From Tetrapisispora phaffii CBS 4417 (Eukaryota > Ascomycota > Saccharomycetes > Saccharomycetales > Saccharomycetaceae), in NCBI RefSeq assembly GCF_000236905.1, contig NC_016527.1, positions 124,001 to 188,000 on the forward strand: DNA of 64,000 nucleotides. The letters are read 5' to 3'. The notes below the pieces were generated by a model that saw nothing but the letters and a program-made list of their open reading frames with translations, did no database searches and was not told the DNA's origin. A program made the position numbers and the translations under genes. Shown piece after piece: positions 46,246 through 56,844 of the stretch. Every line of letters starts with the position of its first letter. Position 1 is the stretch's first letter.

Positions 46246-48693
46246 ATGGATTCAATAGCATTACTTTCAAGAATTACTTTGGTTAATGATAAATTCACAT
46301 TGTATTTCCATGATGGCCATGTCTTATCACATATTGTTTTAAATAAATCCAATGAAAAAATAGATTTTTATAATTCAAAGATTATAGTTACGTTGCTGTT
46401 CAAGAACTTCAATATCGACTTGCTATTAGATAAACAACCATTTGATTACAATAATATCCATCATCGAAAATTAATCTTTGTGTCATATTTATTCAAAGAT
46501 AATATTTTACAGGAGTTGTTTCCATTGAATTTAACTATGCTGAAAAATCTAATAAAGACAAGAAATGAAGATCTGCTTAATATCTTCAAATATTTAATAT
46601 CAAGTTCTTTGAATCAAAATGATCCATTTACTCTAGAAATGATAATTGATGACATGCCTGAAGAATTGATTGATATGTTAGGGTCAATTGAAACTAATAA
46701 ACTAGCTCCTACACGAAAAAGACAACTAAGTCAAGAATTAGAAAATAATATAGAAGATGATGATATTAATGAACTTATTGAAACATCATCAGATAGCGAT
46801 AACAATTCAACTGATAACTCAGTATACACTACCCCAAAACAATATCAAAGAAAAGTAAGAAAACTTAATGCAAATGAAGTAGCAATTGAAAATATGGAAC
46901 CCCCTAAGACTTTTTTACCATACCCTCAAATAAATACCAAAGAAACTAAAACTGGTAAACTAATAGCTATGTTTCCAACATATTTTAATAGTATGGAATT
47001 ATTGAAAAATACTAAAATCCACTTATTTTTTATCCCTGAGGAAATGGAAAATGAACATCAAAGAACACTACCTAATTATGAATTAAAACCTAACATTAAT
47101 TGTATTGAATTCGTAATGTCAGTCAAAGAAATGCAACAAGTATTCGGCAAAATTGAGGATTCAAAATCATTAAAAACAATTGCATTTAATAAAGATTCAA
47201 TAATAGATTTTCAACTTATGAAAATTGCCTACAAAAATAATTTATATTCTGCAATTTGGAAATTAAAAAGATTTAGAGTTAATACTAAAAAAAAGGTAAA
47301 AAAAACCAATTCCAGAAAAAATGCTTCTTTTCTAAATAATGTCATATCTAATTTTGTTCCAAGTTCTGATCCTGATAATGCAGCTAATGTAAATTCATAT
47401 AATGGAAAGCCCTCTTCACCACAATCGGATCCGATTTTACAATTCAGTGGACTAGTTTTAAAACCTGGCGAGACAAAATATTTTCAGCTATATTGTATCT
47501 TATTGGCATGCTCTGATGAAAGTCACTCATTTCTTAAGCTGACTGTAACAGATTTCACAAAGAATACAATGATACAACAAAAATACTTAATTGATAAATT
47601 TTTGATAGACTACAATAATAAGATTGATGACAATGAAGGTATTAGACTAATAATGTATCCAAATGTGTTTAAACCATTTAATGAGAAAGTGAAGAAATTG
47701 TATAATAAGGAAATCAAAGATATGTTTATCGGAACTTCAAAAAATTTATCAGACAAAGGTATTCTTTGTAAAATGACCATTAAAGCAAATCTATATTCAG
47801 ATAAATTGAATGCAATTGTAAGGGAATGTGAACCTATTCCAGTAGATGAATTTACTTCATTAACTGACCACGAAAAATTCTACGTAGAAAAATTATATTC
47901 TAATACTTTTCCGAGAATAACTCATTATTCTCAAAGATTTGTGTTAGATTATTATAAGATCTGTTTTCCATTTGAATGGAATAATTTGAAACTTGTATTG
48001 ACTTTACCAGTAAAGAAAAATGTTCCAATATTAAATCCTCATTTGCTAAACAATAGAGAACGTTATGGTAATAAAAGTATTGAGTCTGATTTCGAAGAAG
48101 ACTCTGAGTCTGAAGACGACTCTGAGTCTGAATCCCAAGAGGAAAATGGAGAAGACTGGAAAGATGATTTCGACCCTGAAAATGATGCAAATGAAACTGA
48201 TTACACTTTGTTTGATGATACCTCCTCTGAAATGCTAAGTTCTCGATTTACTGAAGAAAATGATTTCTATAAATTAAATCAAGTACCGCTAAGTGACAGG
48301 CAAATTTACACTGTCAAAACAGAAATAGTAAATGTTGATTGTAATAAATTCTATTTTGAGTATTTTTTAAGATCACAAGATAACAAAGATAATTTTGTTG
48401 ACCCAAGAAAGACAATCAATGCTATTATCAATCCTACAAGAAGATTAAAAAGGTTCTTCAATTTAACAGAAGCAGAATCAAAGCCAGATAAAATCTTACA
48501 AAGTATCAACAGTAGATATGCAAGTGATATAAAAAGAATTATTAACCAAAATTTTACACTGAAATTGAATAGAAACTATATCTTGCTATCAAAAAATGTA
48601 AAATTACTGACCTGGTCTCTAGTAGGTGTTACTATGGAAGAATTAAACCCTTTAAATACAAACAATACCATCGAAGTAAAACTTGAAATATAG
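46246..48693 (+). CDS. CDC13: Telomere single-strand binding protein Cdc13
   Basis: The protein is 815 residues from ATG 46246 (yeast 924). Similarity is clearest in the DNA-binding OB fold (about 440-660): PNINCIEFVMSVKEMQQVFG, YLIDKFLIDYNNKI, GIRLIMYPNVF, and CKMTIKANLYSDKLNAIVRECEPIP in parts. An N-terminal OB1-like segment begins at the ATG, an acidic linker (DSESEDDSESE) follows the DNA-binding fold, and a C-terminal OB-like domain ends the protein. Family knowledge: Cdc13 with Stn1 and Ten1 caps telomeres and recruits telomerase through Est1. The frame is open 45 bases upstream to a stop at 46195, from a TTG, and these residues resemble conserved sequence, so the true start is uncertain. 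Confidence 0.9.
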   Translation: MDSIALLSRITLVNDKFTLYFHDGHVLSHIVLNKSNEKIDFYNSKIIVTLLFKNFNIDLLLDKQPFDYNNIHHRKLIFVSYLFKDNILQELFPLNLTMLKNLIKTRNEDLLNIFKYLISSSLNQNDPFTLEMIIDDMPEELIDMLGSIETNKLAPTRKRQLSQELENNIEDDDINELIETSSDSDNNSTDNSVYTTPKQYQRKVRKLNANEVAIENMEPPKTFLPYPQINTKETKTGKLIAMFPTYFNSMELLKNTKIHLFFIPEEMENEHQRTLPNYELKPNINCIEFVMSVKEMQQVFGKIEDSKSLKTIAFNKDSIIDFQLMKIAYKNNLYSAIWKLKRFRVNTKKKVKKTNSRKNASFLNNVISNFVPSSDPDNAANVNSYNGKPSSPQSDPILQFSGLVLKPGETKYFQLYCILLACSDESHSFLKLTVTDFTKNTMIQQKYLIDKFLIDYNNKIDDNEGIRLIMYPNVFKPFNEKVKKLYNKEIKDMFIGTSKNLSDKGILCKMTIKANLYSDKLNAIVRECEPIPVDEFTSLTDHEKFYVEKLYSNTFPRITHYSQRFVLDYYKICFPFEWNNLKLVLTLPVKKNVPILNPHLLNNRERYGNKSIESDFEEDSESEDDSESESQEENGEDWKDDFDPENDANETDYTLFDDTSSEMLSSRFTEENDFYKLNQVPLSDRQIYTVKTEIVNVDCNKFYFEYFLRSQDNKDNFVDPRKTINAIINPTRRLKRFFNLTEAESKPDKILQSINSRYASDIKRIINQNFTLKLNRNYILLSKNVKLLTWSLVGVTMEELNPLNTNNTIEVKLEI

Positions 48694-48950
48694 GAACCGA
48701 TATAATGTTTTGAGGATCAGAATGATGTACCTTAAAACATTAAACTTTAAAGATTTTCGAAAATATTTTTTTTGTGGGGAAGCAAGGAAAATCTTTATTT
48801 TAATTCAAACTCGTCATATAAATACACAAGATTATAACATAAATTGTGTTATTTCTTTGATGAACGTTCCTCTATGCTTAACATTAGTTCTCCCAAGATA
48901 CTTTAAATAGACAACTACACAGCTAAATAGAACACTTACTACGAATAACG

Positions 48951-49338
48951 ATGAGTGAACAAAGGTATGGATGGATATTTCAGTGCGAATCATAAAATGA
49001 TTTTAGTATATAAACTAACATAACTGATATTTATACATCGACATTTTATATACATAAAAATGTGATGAATATAGGAATCTTTCTTTAGAACTAATGATAC
49101 TTCGGAAGTGAAAAATGATGTTATTGAGCCTCCTTGGAAGAAATATGACCGTATATTGGGAGGGGGACAAGGGGTCGACGAAGAGCCTGAATTAATATTG
49201 AAACAGAACGTTAACAAAATAAAGGAATCGGATGTTCCCAAAGAACATCAAACTGAGAGTAAAGATAACGTCAAAGAGCTCGATGAAAAGGTAAAGTATG
49301 CAAGGTATAATATGAATATCCCCGACCCTAACATGTAG
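48951..49338 (+). CDS. Small intron-containing gene, 87-residue product
   Basis: There are two exons: 48951-48964 and 49089-49338. Exon 1 is ATGAGTGAACAAAG; the donor is GTATGG, the branch site AACTAAC at 49013-49019, and the acceptor TCTTTCTTTAG ending at 49088. Joining keeps frame and gives MSEQRTNDTSEVKNDV followed by IEPPWKKYDRILGGGQG and a charged, soluble tail ending NIPDPNM. Without splicing exon 2 has no ATG except two at its very end, and the exon 1 frame stops after 14 codons. The nearer AG (49072-49074) would put the frame out. I do not recognise the protein. It lies between CDC13 and a hypothetical gene. Confidence 0.72.
48965..49088 (+). other. Spliceosomal intron, 124 bp
   Basis: The donor GTATGG differs from yeast GTATGT only at the sixth base. 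The branch site AACTAAC differs from TACTAAC at the first base. The acceptor is preceded by a pyrimidine tract. Branch-to-acceptor distance is about 70 bases. Confidence 0.68.
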
Positions 49339-49676
49339 AGGAGACTTAACCATTCATGTTCCATTTTCTATATAACGATCTTTACTTCTTTTAAAATATA
49401 TATAGGCATTCAATCCAAACTTATTAAACATAAAAACTTTATATAAATATTATTATTTATAATAATTTAAGATGATCTTCTTGAATTGCGATGTCTCTAT
49501 ATACAATACGCAGATTTTTTGATTTACATGCGATTAGCCGCTGTTAAATATATATAAGTACCAGCAAACTTTTGTATGTAAAAAGGTACTTCATTGCAAT
49601 AAGTTACTCAATGTTTGTATAACAATTTGCGAACTTGAGGTGTATTAGGGTATCCAGATTAATAAAAGAAGTAGCT
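49339..49676. other. Intergenic between the small spliced gene and the next frame
   Basis: 338 bp, AT-rich with TATATA tracts. An ATG-less frame from 49635 leads into the next gene. Nothing else seen. Confidence 0.4.
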
Positions 49677-50315
49677 ATGGTGAGAGATGCCAAGGGCAAA
49701 GAGAAATGCAAAACTGAACCAGAGAAAGGAAATGGATTTTCCAATTTAAAAGCTGGTAAGATGAAAAGAAGGAATCCTAAGCAAAAGATGTTGGAGAAGA
49801 ATTGCTCCTCAAATACTGAGAATACGAAAAAAAATGGTAGGACTGAGAAAAATCCTACAAAACAAAAAGATGCTAGTAATATGGTTGACGTTACTACACA
49901 AACATTGCAACTGTATCAACTTCAATTAGACAATACATTTGGATTACACAATATATCTGATCACTATAAAGTATCATCTTCCGCACATGAACCATTGGAG
50001 ATTAATGAAAAACAGTTTAGCATTAAAAGTTCAAGTTCACTTTGCTCTATCGGAGATTCAGAACCAACAAGTAAAATATTTGAAGATTCAAATATAGCAC
50101 ATGATGGTTTGAATGGCTTTGAAAGCAGCTTGAGTACGGACGAAGATCCAGAAATGGATGGTGGTGACAATGATATTAACTTGATACTAGTAGATATTGA
50201 CAAATTGATTCAAAAAATGACAATTACGGCAAATAAATTACTCCCAGTCATGCCTGCTGATGACAAGAGCTGTCGTTGGAAAAAAGTTCCGTCATGTTGC
50301 TTTGGATTAGATTAA
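49677..50315 (+). CDS. Hypothetical protein at the SLZ1 position
   Basis: The protein is 212 residues from the ATG at 49677 (the frame is open to a TTG at 49635). I do not recognise it by sequence. It has a basic N-terminus (KGKEKCKTEPEKGNG, KMKRRNPKQ), a Ser-rich acidic middle, a short heptad-like stretch (LILVDIDKLIQKMTITANKLL) and a Cys/Trp-containing end (CRWKKVPSCCFGLD). In S. cerevisiae the gene just upstream of WHI3, same orientation, is SLZ1, a meiotic leucine-zipper protein of the mRNA methylation complex (301 residues). Position and a possible coiled coil fit, but that is inference. GPI, CAAX and signal features are absent. Confidence 0.6.
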   Translation: MVRDAKGKEKCKTEPEKGNGFSNLKAGKMKRRNPKQKMLEKNCSSNTENTKKNGRTEKNPTKQKDASNMVDVTTQTLQLYQLQLDNTFGLHNISDHYKVSSSAHEPLEINEKQFSIKSSSSLCSIGDSEPTSKIFEDSNIAHDGLNGFESSLSTDEDPEMDGGDNDINLILVDIDKLIQKMTITANKLLPVMPADDKSCRWKKVPSCCFGLD

Positions 50316-52256
50316 CTATAATAGTTTAGACAATTACAAATAATAGAATGAATGATTTTGAATGGTGTAATAATACACCTTTAAATTAAGGATTATTTTT
50401 GTATCTTTAACAGTTTTATCAAGAACGAACAAGTTTCTTTTTGAGCTTCTCAAATAGACTTAATTTTAATTGCAAAAATAATATTGGCTATAATAAATGA
50501 ATATGACTATTTAATGCTCTTCAAACACTTCTGGTAGATCGATTATGAATTGTGATGGTTTAAAGACATATAGTTTATAACGCTTCATGAATAGACTGAG
50601 GTAGATATAACGATTAAATTAGATTATGTTTCACGTACCGTAATTAAGGCTAATTAAAATGAAAGGCTTACGGCATTCGAATCAATCATGATTTGACCAC
50701 TTTACTTCAGTACTAACAACATTTGCATGCGTAAGTTACTATGGTTCTAATAATTCGCACAAGACAAGGAATAAAGAGAACTGTATACATACTATGTAAT
50801 GTCTTTACCTTTGCATGATACGACGCAGACACAACACTATCGCAGAAACAATTTATTACAAACATGGTTTTTTTTTCAAAGTTCAGTAATATTCTCTCAT
50901 TTTAAGAAAAAACATACAAAGAACAGGATTTATCAATCCATTCCACACCAACATAAAATATTCCAATAATAAGAAACAATTGTAGACTAGCAGTAACACT
51001 AGTGAAAATAACAGTAGAAACCAATTTAACTACAACCGAGAAACATTCTGAACTACAAAAACAAAATATCCTCTATGAAGAACTCATTACTCATTAACTT
51101 TCCTAAGGACCTTTTTGTTAAAGAACAGTTCATGCTAAAAAGAATATTTTACAATTAAACAAACATAACCACATCGAAAAGAGTGTTTACAGTTTTGTTT
51201 GTTTTTTGCTAAAGCAAAACGTATACAACAAAGGAGGATAAAAAATTTTGATTGAATGGAATATATTCAAGTTTTTGGATATTGTAATCAAGGTGGAAAA
51301 GCATGCACAACAATTAGAGAAGCCAGTAACTGCATTAACCTCTGTTGGTATTTTTTTGTTGTAGCATACTCTTATTTAAGTTTTATTTGTATGATGCGTC
51401 GTCGTCGGTGCGGTCGTCGTCGGTGCGGTCGTCAAAGAAAAGAGAAGCAATATAGTTAAAGACAAACAATTGATTAGTTTGGGTAACAAGTTTATGTTAT
51501 ACGGTACTATCAATTAAACGTTCTTACATAGATATATATATTTTTATTGACAGGTATGATGGTATGATATTTAGCAACTTTACAGAGTTTTAGCAACTTT
51601 AGAAAGAGAGAAGGAAAGGTTCCATCTTGTCTTGCTCTTCCTCTCTTCCAGTTATTTGTTCTTTCTTGTAGACGTGTAACTAAACTGTTTATCTACGTGT
51701 CACTTCCAACGAAACAATTTTCATTATTAGGAAAATTTAAAATTCGGAAATTTAAAACTAATCAAAAAACAACAACAATAATAACAACAATAATAACAAC
51801 AATACAATTAACGTTAACAGTAACAAATTCATAACTACAAACTAACATATAAACAAATAAGACTGCTAATCAAATTAATTAATTAATTAATAGACAAATA
51901 CTTTTTTTTTCCACAAAATACAATTAAGTGCTTTCCTATTAGTAGATTAATCTTCAAATATATTTGAAAAAGAATAGACTGTGCACTGATTCAAACTTGT
52001 TAAAAGTGTATATTCAAACAAACTGCTGAATAGGAACTGCATATAACGTTAGATTTTTATCCTAAACCGGCAAAAGTATTCGAATATTAATTAATAAAAA
52101 AGTTGTTATTTTAATTTCTTCTAATTTATTCCAGAAAGTTGATTATTTTGTTAAGTTGGGATATAAACTATATTCAAATAAAAGTTAAGAAGAGAAAAAA
52201 ATTAGATCAAGTACAAAAGCAAATCTGATCGTTTTTTCTTTAAGATATTACTAGAT
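50316..52256. other. Long WHI3/4 upstream region
   Basis: This 1,941-bp gene-free stretch has a GC-rich minisatellite (51398-51433), an AAC/AAT-rich tract (about 51768-51806) and T runs. A 67-codon ATG frame (51256-51459) spans the minisatellite and is likely chance. Long leaders are typical for yeast WHI3-type genes (family knowledge). No RNA gene recognised. Confidence 0.45.
51398..51433 (+). repeat. 15-bp minisatellite, 2.4 copies
   Basis: GTCGTCGTCGGTGCG occurs twice in tandem and is followed by GTCGTC. It is GC-rich inside AT-rich DNA, about 840 bp before the WHI3/4 start. Confidence 0.9.
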
Positions 52257-54023
52257 ATGTCAGTTATTAGTGGTAATTCTCCAAGCATGCAACACACTCA
52301 AGATATCTCATTCCAAGAACAACATACCAGTCTCTCAAGTGATTTGCCAAATCCATTACAGTTGGATTCCATGTTGCAGACTCTAAATTTGGGTAATACT
52401 GGGATGTCTGCTATGAATAATGAATTTTCTTTGCCAACTAAACGAAAGATGATATTTATCTTGAGGTTAAGTGGATTACCAAGTGATATAACCTCCAGAG
52501 AAGCGCATGCCTTGTTTGCACTTGCAACAGGTACAATCTCCATTGAATTGAAAAAAGAATCTAATGGTAACGGTACGGAAGAAGAACATGTAGTGATTGC
52601 TAAATTTGATTCCTTCCCATTAGTCTCTCAATATGCTGCAACGATAAACTCAAAGACATCGATCTTTGGATCTGATTTTGCTTCAAAGATAAACGTTGAA
52701 ATTATCGATGAGTCTACAAATGAACGTTTATCAATTCCTAATATTTACCATTCACCGAATGAAATCAAATCAAATAATTTGCATGCTGAATTCATGAACA
52801 GTTTCTCAGTTCCTCAAAAATCCAGATTTTCATTCAGTAATACTTATTCCAATGAAAACGAAAATCATTTACCCACTTCTCAAAATTTATCTCAACCAGA
52901 TCTAAACATCCACTCTGGAATCTCACAAAGTGATGCAGGTAAAAACTTTTTACTTCAAGGTAATGATGAAATTAATGACAGCATTTGGGGTTCCAATAGT
53001 ATTTCATCTTTAATGAATGGATTCAGTAATGGTGGTTCATCTGCCGGTCAACTTGACTGGGCCTCCCCTCCCGCTAAGAGTGCTAATCCAATGATGTACA
53101 TGCCTAGTGGACTTGGTTCTAACATTGCTCCATCTCATTCAATGGATTCGTTATCTCAAGGGCAAGGTGTTCCGCTTCTTCATCAAACAAATAGCAATAT
53201 TTTATCATCAAGTCAACCTCAAGGAAATTTTGGAATGAGGATGCAAGTTCCAAATAATGCGAACACACATCCAATGACAACAAACCCAATACCAGTCAAA
53301 GGTGTTGATATGAATACACCAACAAAAAATGCCCAGTATAAAACAACTATTTCCAGTACATCTTTGACTCCTATAAATAATGATTCAAAGGTCATTAATA
53401 ATAACCCTGCTAACGCAACGACACCTCAAAAATCATCTGTTAGATCATCGGGTATAAAAGATGTCAATAGTTCAAAAGTTTCGGGATCAGCTACACCATC
53501 TGTTCCAAACAACGGAACTGGCATCGTTGGTATTTCACAAGCTGATTTGTCATTACTTGCACGTGTTCCACCACCAGCCAATCCTGCTGATCAAAATCCG
53601 CCATGCAACACTCTTTACGTTGGGAATTTACCACCAGATGCCACTGAACAAGAATTAAGACAGTTATTTTCAAGCCAACCAGGTTTCAGAAGATTGTCAT
53701 TCAGAAATAAGAATAATAATGGCAACGGGCATGGACCAATGTGTTTTGTTGAATTCGACGATGTTAGCTTCGCAACAGTTGCTTTAGCTGAACTATACGG
53801 TCGTCAATTACCAAGACCTGTAATAAGTAATAAAGGTGGTATTAGATTAAGTTTCTCCAAAAACCCGCTTGGTGTTAGAGGTCCCAAATCAAGACGTTCT
53901 GGGAATGCTGGTATGACTTCCAATAACAACAGTACAACTTCATTCAACAACGCGCCATCCAATACTTCAGACTCTAATTCTGGTGGTAACTACAGTTATA
54001 TACTAGGCTATACTAAGAATTGA
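52257..54023 (+). CDS. WHI3: Whi3/Whi4-type RNA-binding protein
   Basis: The protein is 588 residues (yeast Whi3 661, Whi4 649). An N-terminal conserved block (about 60-165) with KMIFILRLSGLPSDITSREA resembles a degenerate RRM. A long Asn/Ser/Gln-rich linker follows. The C-terminal RRM (about 450-535) has NTLYVGNLPPDATEQELRQL (RNP2) and GPMCFVEFDD (RNP1), then KNPLGVRGPKSRR. Family knowledge: Whi3 and Whi4 bind CLN3 and other mRNAs and restrain G1 cyclin, setting cell size; the Q-rich part of Whi3 drives assembly, and this protein lacks a long Gln run, which is more Whi4-like. Downstream GCR2 supports the WHI3 neighbourhood, so duplicates are unresolved. Confidence 0.92.
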   Translation: MSVISGNSPSMQHTQDISFQEQHTSLSSDLPNPLQLDSMLQTLNLGNTGMSAMNNEFSLPTKRKMIFILRLSGLPSDITSREAHALFALATGTISIELKKESNGNGTEEEHVVIAKFDSFPLVSQYAATINSKTSIFGSDFASKINVEIIDESTNERLSIPNIYHSPNEIKSNNLHAEFMNSFSVPQKSRFSFSNTYSNENENHLPTSQNLSQPDLNIHSGISQSDAGKNFLLQGNDEINDSIWGSNSISSLMNGFSNGGSSAGQLDWASPPAKSANPMMYMPSGLGSNIAPSHSMDSLSQGQGVPLLHQTNSNILSSSQPQGNFGMRMQVPNNANTHPMTTNPIPVKGVDMNTPTKNAQYKTTISSTSLTPINNDSKVINNNPANATTPQKSSVRSSGIKDVNSSKVSGSATPSVPNNGTGIVGISQADLSLLARVPPPANPADQNPPCNTLYVGNLPPDATEQELRQLFSSQPGFRRLSFRNKNNNGNGHGPMCFVEFDDVSFATVALAELYGRQLPRPVISNKGGIRLSFSKNPLGVRGPKSRRSGNAGMTSNNNSTTSFNNAPSNTSDSNSGGNYSYILGYTKN

Positions 54024-54972
54024 GTCACACTAGCATTTCATCATGTAACTAATAATCCAATGTATAAAAAAGAAACCATTACAAAGACAATCAAATAAGG
54101 AAACAAGAACGATAACAATAATAAAAAATAATATGAACTGTTTTTTCTTTCTTTCACATCTATTCCTAAATTATGTTGATTTTTTTTTCTAATCGGAAGT
54201 TCTAAATATCCATACGTCCCATTATATTTAATATGTCATCCATCAAAAGTTGTCAAGATCATATTATCATTAGCAATTAAATTAATTTTGTTACCAAACT
54301 ACACATACTTGTAACTATATCCAATCATAAAAAAATATCGCATTTTTTGTAAAGCAAAGAAGAATTCAATTATAGCATCCTCATGTTATCATTATACAAT
54401 AATATGAATTTCTTTGATCTTAGTTGAAACTATTTTCTAAATATATAAATATTATATATTAACAATATCTTTATACCATAAAAACAGGTTTCGTCGTTTC
54501 AAGACCTTAGTTAAAATATTATATATATCTCAATCACTGTTCAATATTTCCTTACTTCATCACGTAAACCATACCATTGTCATCTTCCGGTTCTTATCAA
54601 TTAGGGCTTGTTCGAAAAGGGAAGGTGAAAGAAAACGAAAACGAAAAATTACAAAATAAAAATAAAGATGAAAAATTTTTGAATTTTGAATTTTGAACAA
54701 AATTTAAAAGAGATTAAATGTAAATTGAGAAGTCTCCATTGTTTGATTCCATTAGTTGTACGTTATACTATTGTCTTTATGTAGCGTTCAAGTTACTTAT
54801 GAACTTCTTTCAAAGTTACTAGTTTAAAATATCCTTCGGTTTTTATACGGTTAATAGAAAACAAAAACAGATAAGTTGGTAATCCGGTTTAGAGAGTCTA
54901 TTATCCATTTCAAGATAAAGGAAAACTAGTATTGTGCTATAGAATAGGTTCAGAACATATTGAAACGTAACT
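54024..54972. other. Intergenic WHI3/4-GCR2
   Basis: 949 bp, tandem. AT-rich with GAAAACGAAAA repeats near 54630-54650. No RNA gene or recognised factor site. Confidence 0.4.
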
Positions 54973-56844
54973 ATGGATGATCTTGATTTCACTTCGTTAA
55001 CTGGCCAACTAAAAAATTCCAATGGTGTTATACATCATCAATTCAGATCAGATATTTTTATTATTAGGGCATATAAATTGATCTCACAAAGTTCTGTTGT
55101 CAACGGACATAACATGCAAAGTGTCATTAATTCACCTCAAACATCAACTACCACCCCTGCTTCGACTACTAGTAGTTTGAATAACGTTGGTTCGAAAGGC
55201 ATGACTGTATCTGATGCTGATAACAATCATAGCACACACAGCAATAATAGTAACAACAATAATAATAACAATGGTGGTGTCACGAGTTCCATTAATAATA
55301 TTAGTGCACAATACACAACTATTTTTGTGAAACTAGCAAAGCTATATAATATAATAATTTCAATGGGGTCGATTAGTGATAGATCCTCTTCTCCAAAATC
55401 TTCAATGGAATTATATCAAAGATTTAAACAAATAATTAAAGAACTAGACTTAAGTTACGATGTCAGCCCGTATGCACAATATTTCAAGAGAATAGATGAT
55501 GGCATATGGCAAATTAAAGAAGACAGGGAATTAACTAATGACCAGTTGTGGCAATCAATAACAGTTGCAATCTTATCTATTTATGATCCGAGGACAGGAC
55601 AAATAATCTATCAAAACCGTAACAATTTTGGAGGCAAAAATGATATTAACAATAATGACAGTCCGAATAATAACTTTTCAAATAATAATGGCATTAAAAC
55701 GAATAACAGTCCGAATAACATTGGTATGAACAACAATGGTAATAATGGTAATAATAATAACAATAACAACAACAACGCTAACAATAATAATGAGAATAAT
55801 AATGAGAGAAATGGCATTAACAGTTTGAGAACAGCCACTACTAATAATTCGCCAACGAATTTTAATAACGATAACGATAATGATACACAAGGTAATGATA
55901 ATATTAACAAGAATGGAAATAATAATATCAATAACAATGACAATGATATTACTAATAAAGGTGTAGGAAACCCAACAATTAACAGTATGCTAATGGATGC
56001 ATCACTTCCCCAACAATTACAAAAAAGGTTACAATCTATAAGTCAAGGTATGAACTCAAGATCTGTAAATGGTTACTACACACAACCAACAAGTCCAGGT
56101 GCATACGCAGGATTTTCTTTTAATCAAACAGAAGTGGACCCAAACTCACAATTGAATTACCATGACCCAGGAAACGTTAATATTTGGAAAAGAAAATCTT
56201 TGAGTTCCTTAGATGTCGATACTCTAGATGATGTTGCTGTTGAAGAATTATTACAATTAACTTCAGTAAATAAGAAGCAAAAACCAAATTATGCGAATGG
56301 CAACCCAAATAATTCTAATTCGAATGCTGTCAACGTCATGAATTTTACAGATGGTTCAGGAAATCCAATTTTTGTCAATAGTATCGGTAGCAATGACTTT
56401 GATAACTCTAATCCCGTAAACGGTAATCAATCCATGAATAATCATGACACTAAAAGTAATTTCAATACAGCAACTAAACAACCTAAATCAAAGGGTAAGG
56501 CCAGGAATTCAAGAGCAGGTGTAGGATCACGTAAAGGCAAGAATGCAAAAAATAATAGTAATAATAACAATAATAATAGTAATAGTAATAATAATATCAG
56601 TAATTCCCAAATGAATGAGATGAATAATATGGCTTCAAATATCATGCATAGTGATGCAGTTTCGGATAATATGGCTAAACAAGTTGTCAGCACCTATAAT
56701 GCACTAATCCTTGAAAAGGATCAACGTATCATTCAACTGGAACGTGAATTGGAATTACAAAGACAAGAAACTCAATGGCTAAGAAAGATGCTGATCGAAG
56801 ATATGGGTTGCATAAGAAGTATGTTAACTAATATTAGAAAATAG
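54973..56844 (+). CDS. GCR2: Gcr2-like glycolytic gene coactivator
   Basis: The protein is 623 residues (yeast 534); the excess is poly-Asn. The N-terminal part (1-55 and about 110-205) carries DQLWQSITVAILSIYDPRTG. The centre (about 215-340) is Asn-dominated low complexity. The C-terminal region holds a basic patch (KGKARNSRAGVGSRKGKNAK) and a coiled coil, ALILEKDQRIIQLERELELQ, then ETQWLRKMLIEDMGCIRSML. Family knowledge: Gcr2 partners Gcr1 and Rap1 to activate glycolytic and ribosomal protein genes; dimerisation uses the coiled coil. Identification rests on this C-terminus and on order after WHI3 (GCR2 is YNL199C, WHI3 YNL197C). Confidence 0.88.
   Translation: MDDLDFTSLTGQLKNSNGVIHHQFRSDIFIIRAYKLISQSSVVNGHNMQSVINSPQTSTTTPASTTSSLNNVGSKGMTVSDADNNHSTHSNNSNNNNNNNGGVTSSINNISAQYTTIFVKLAKLYNIIISMGSISDRSSSPKSSMELYQRFKQIIKELDLSYDVSPYAQYFKRIDDGIWQIKEDRELTNDQLWQSITVAILSIYDPRTGQIIYQNRNNFGGKNDINNNDSPNNNFSNNNGIKTNNSPNNIGMNNNGNNGNNNNNNNNNANNNNENNNERNGINSLRTATTNNSPTNFNNDNDNDTQGNDNINKNGNNNINNNDNDITNKGVGNPTINSMLMDASLPQQLQKRLQSISQGMNSRSVNGYYTQPTSPGAYAGFSFNQTEVDPNSQLNYHDPGNVNIWKRKSLSSLDVDTLDDVAVEELLQLTSVNKKQKPNYANGNPNNSNSNAVNVMNFTDGSGNPIFVNSIGSNDFDNSNPVNGNQSMNNHDTKSNFNTATKQPKSKGKARNSRAGVGSRKGKNAKNNSNNNNNNSNSNNNISNSQMNEMNNMASNIMHSDAVSDNMAKQVVSTYNALILEKDQRIIQLERELELQRQETQWLRKMLIEDMGCIRSMLTNIRK

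Noticed and set aside
51256..51459. 67-codon ATG frame across the minisatellite
   Set aside because: It encodes a Cys/Arg repeat from the minisatellite; more likely a by-product than a gene.
51738..51756. CDEIII-like ATTTCCGAATTTT (minus strand) before WHI3/4
   Set aside because: No CDEI or CDEII-like partner nearby.
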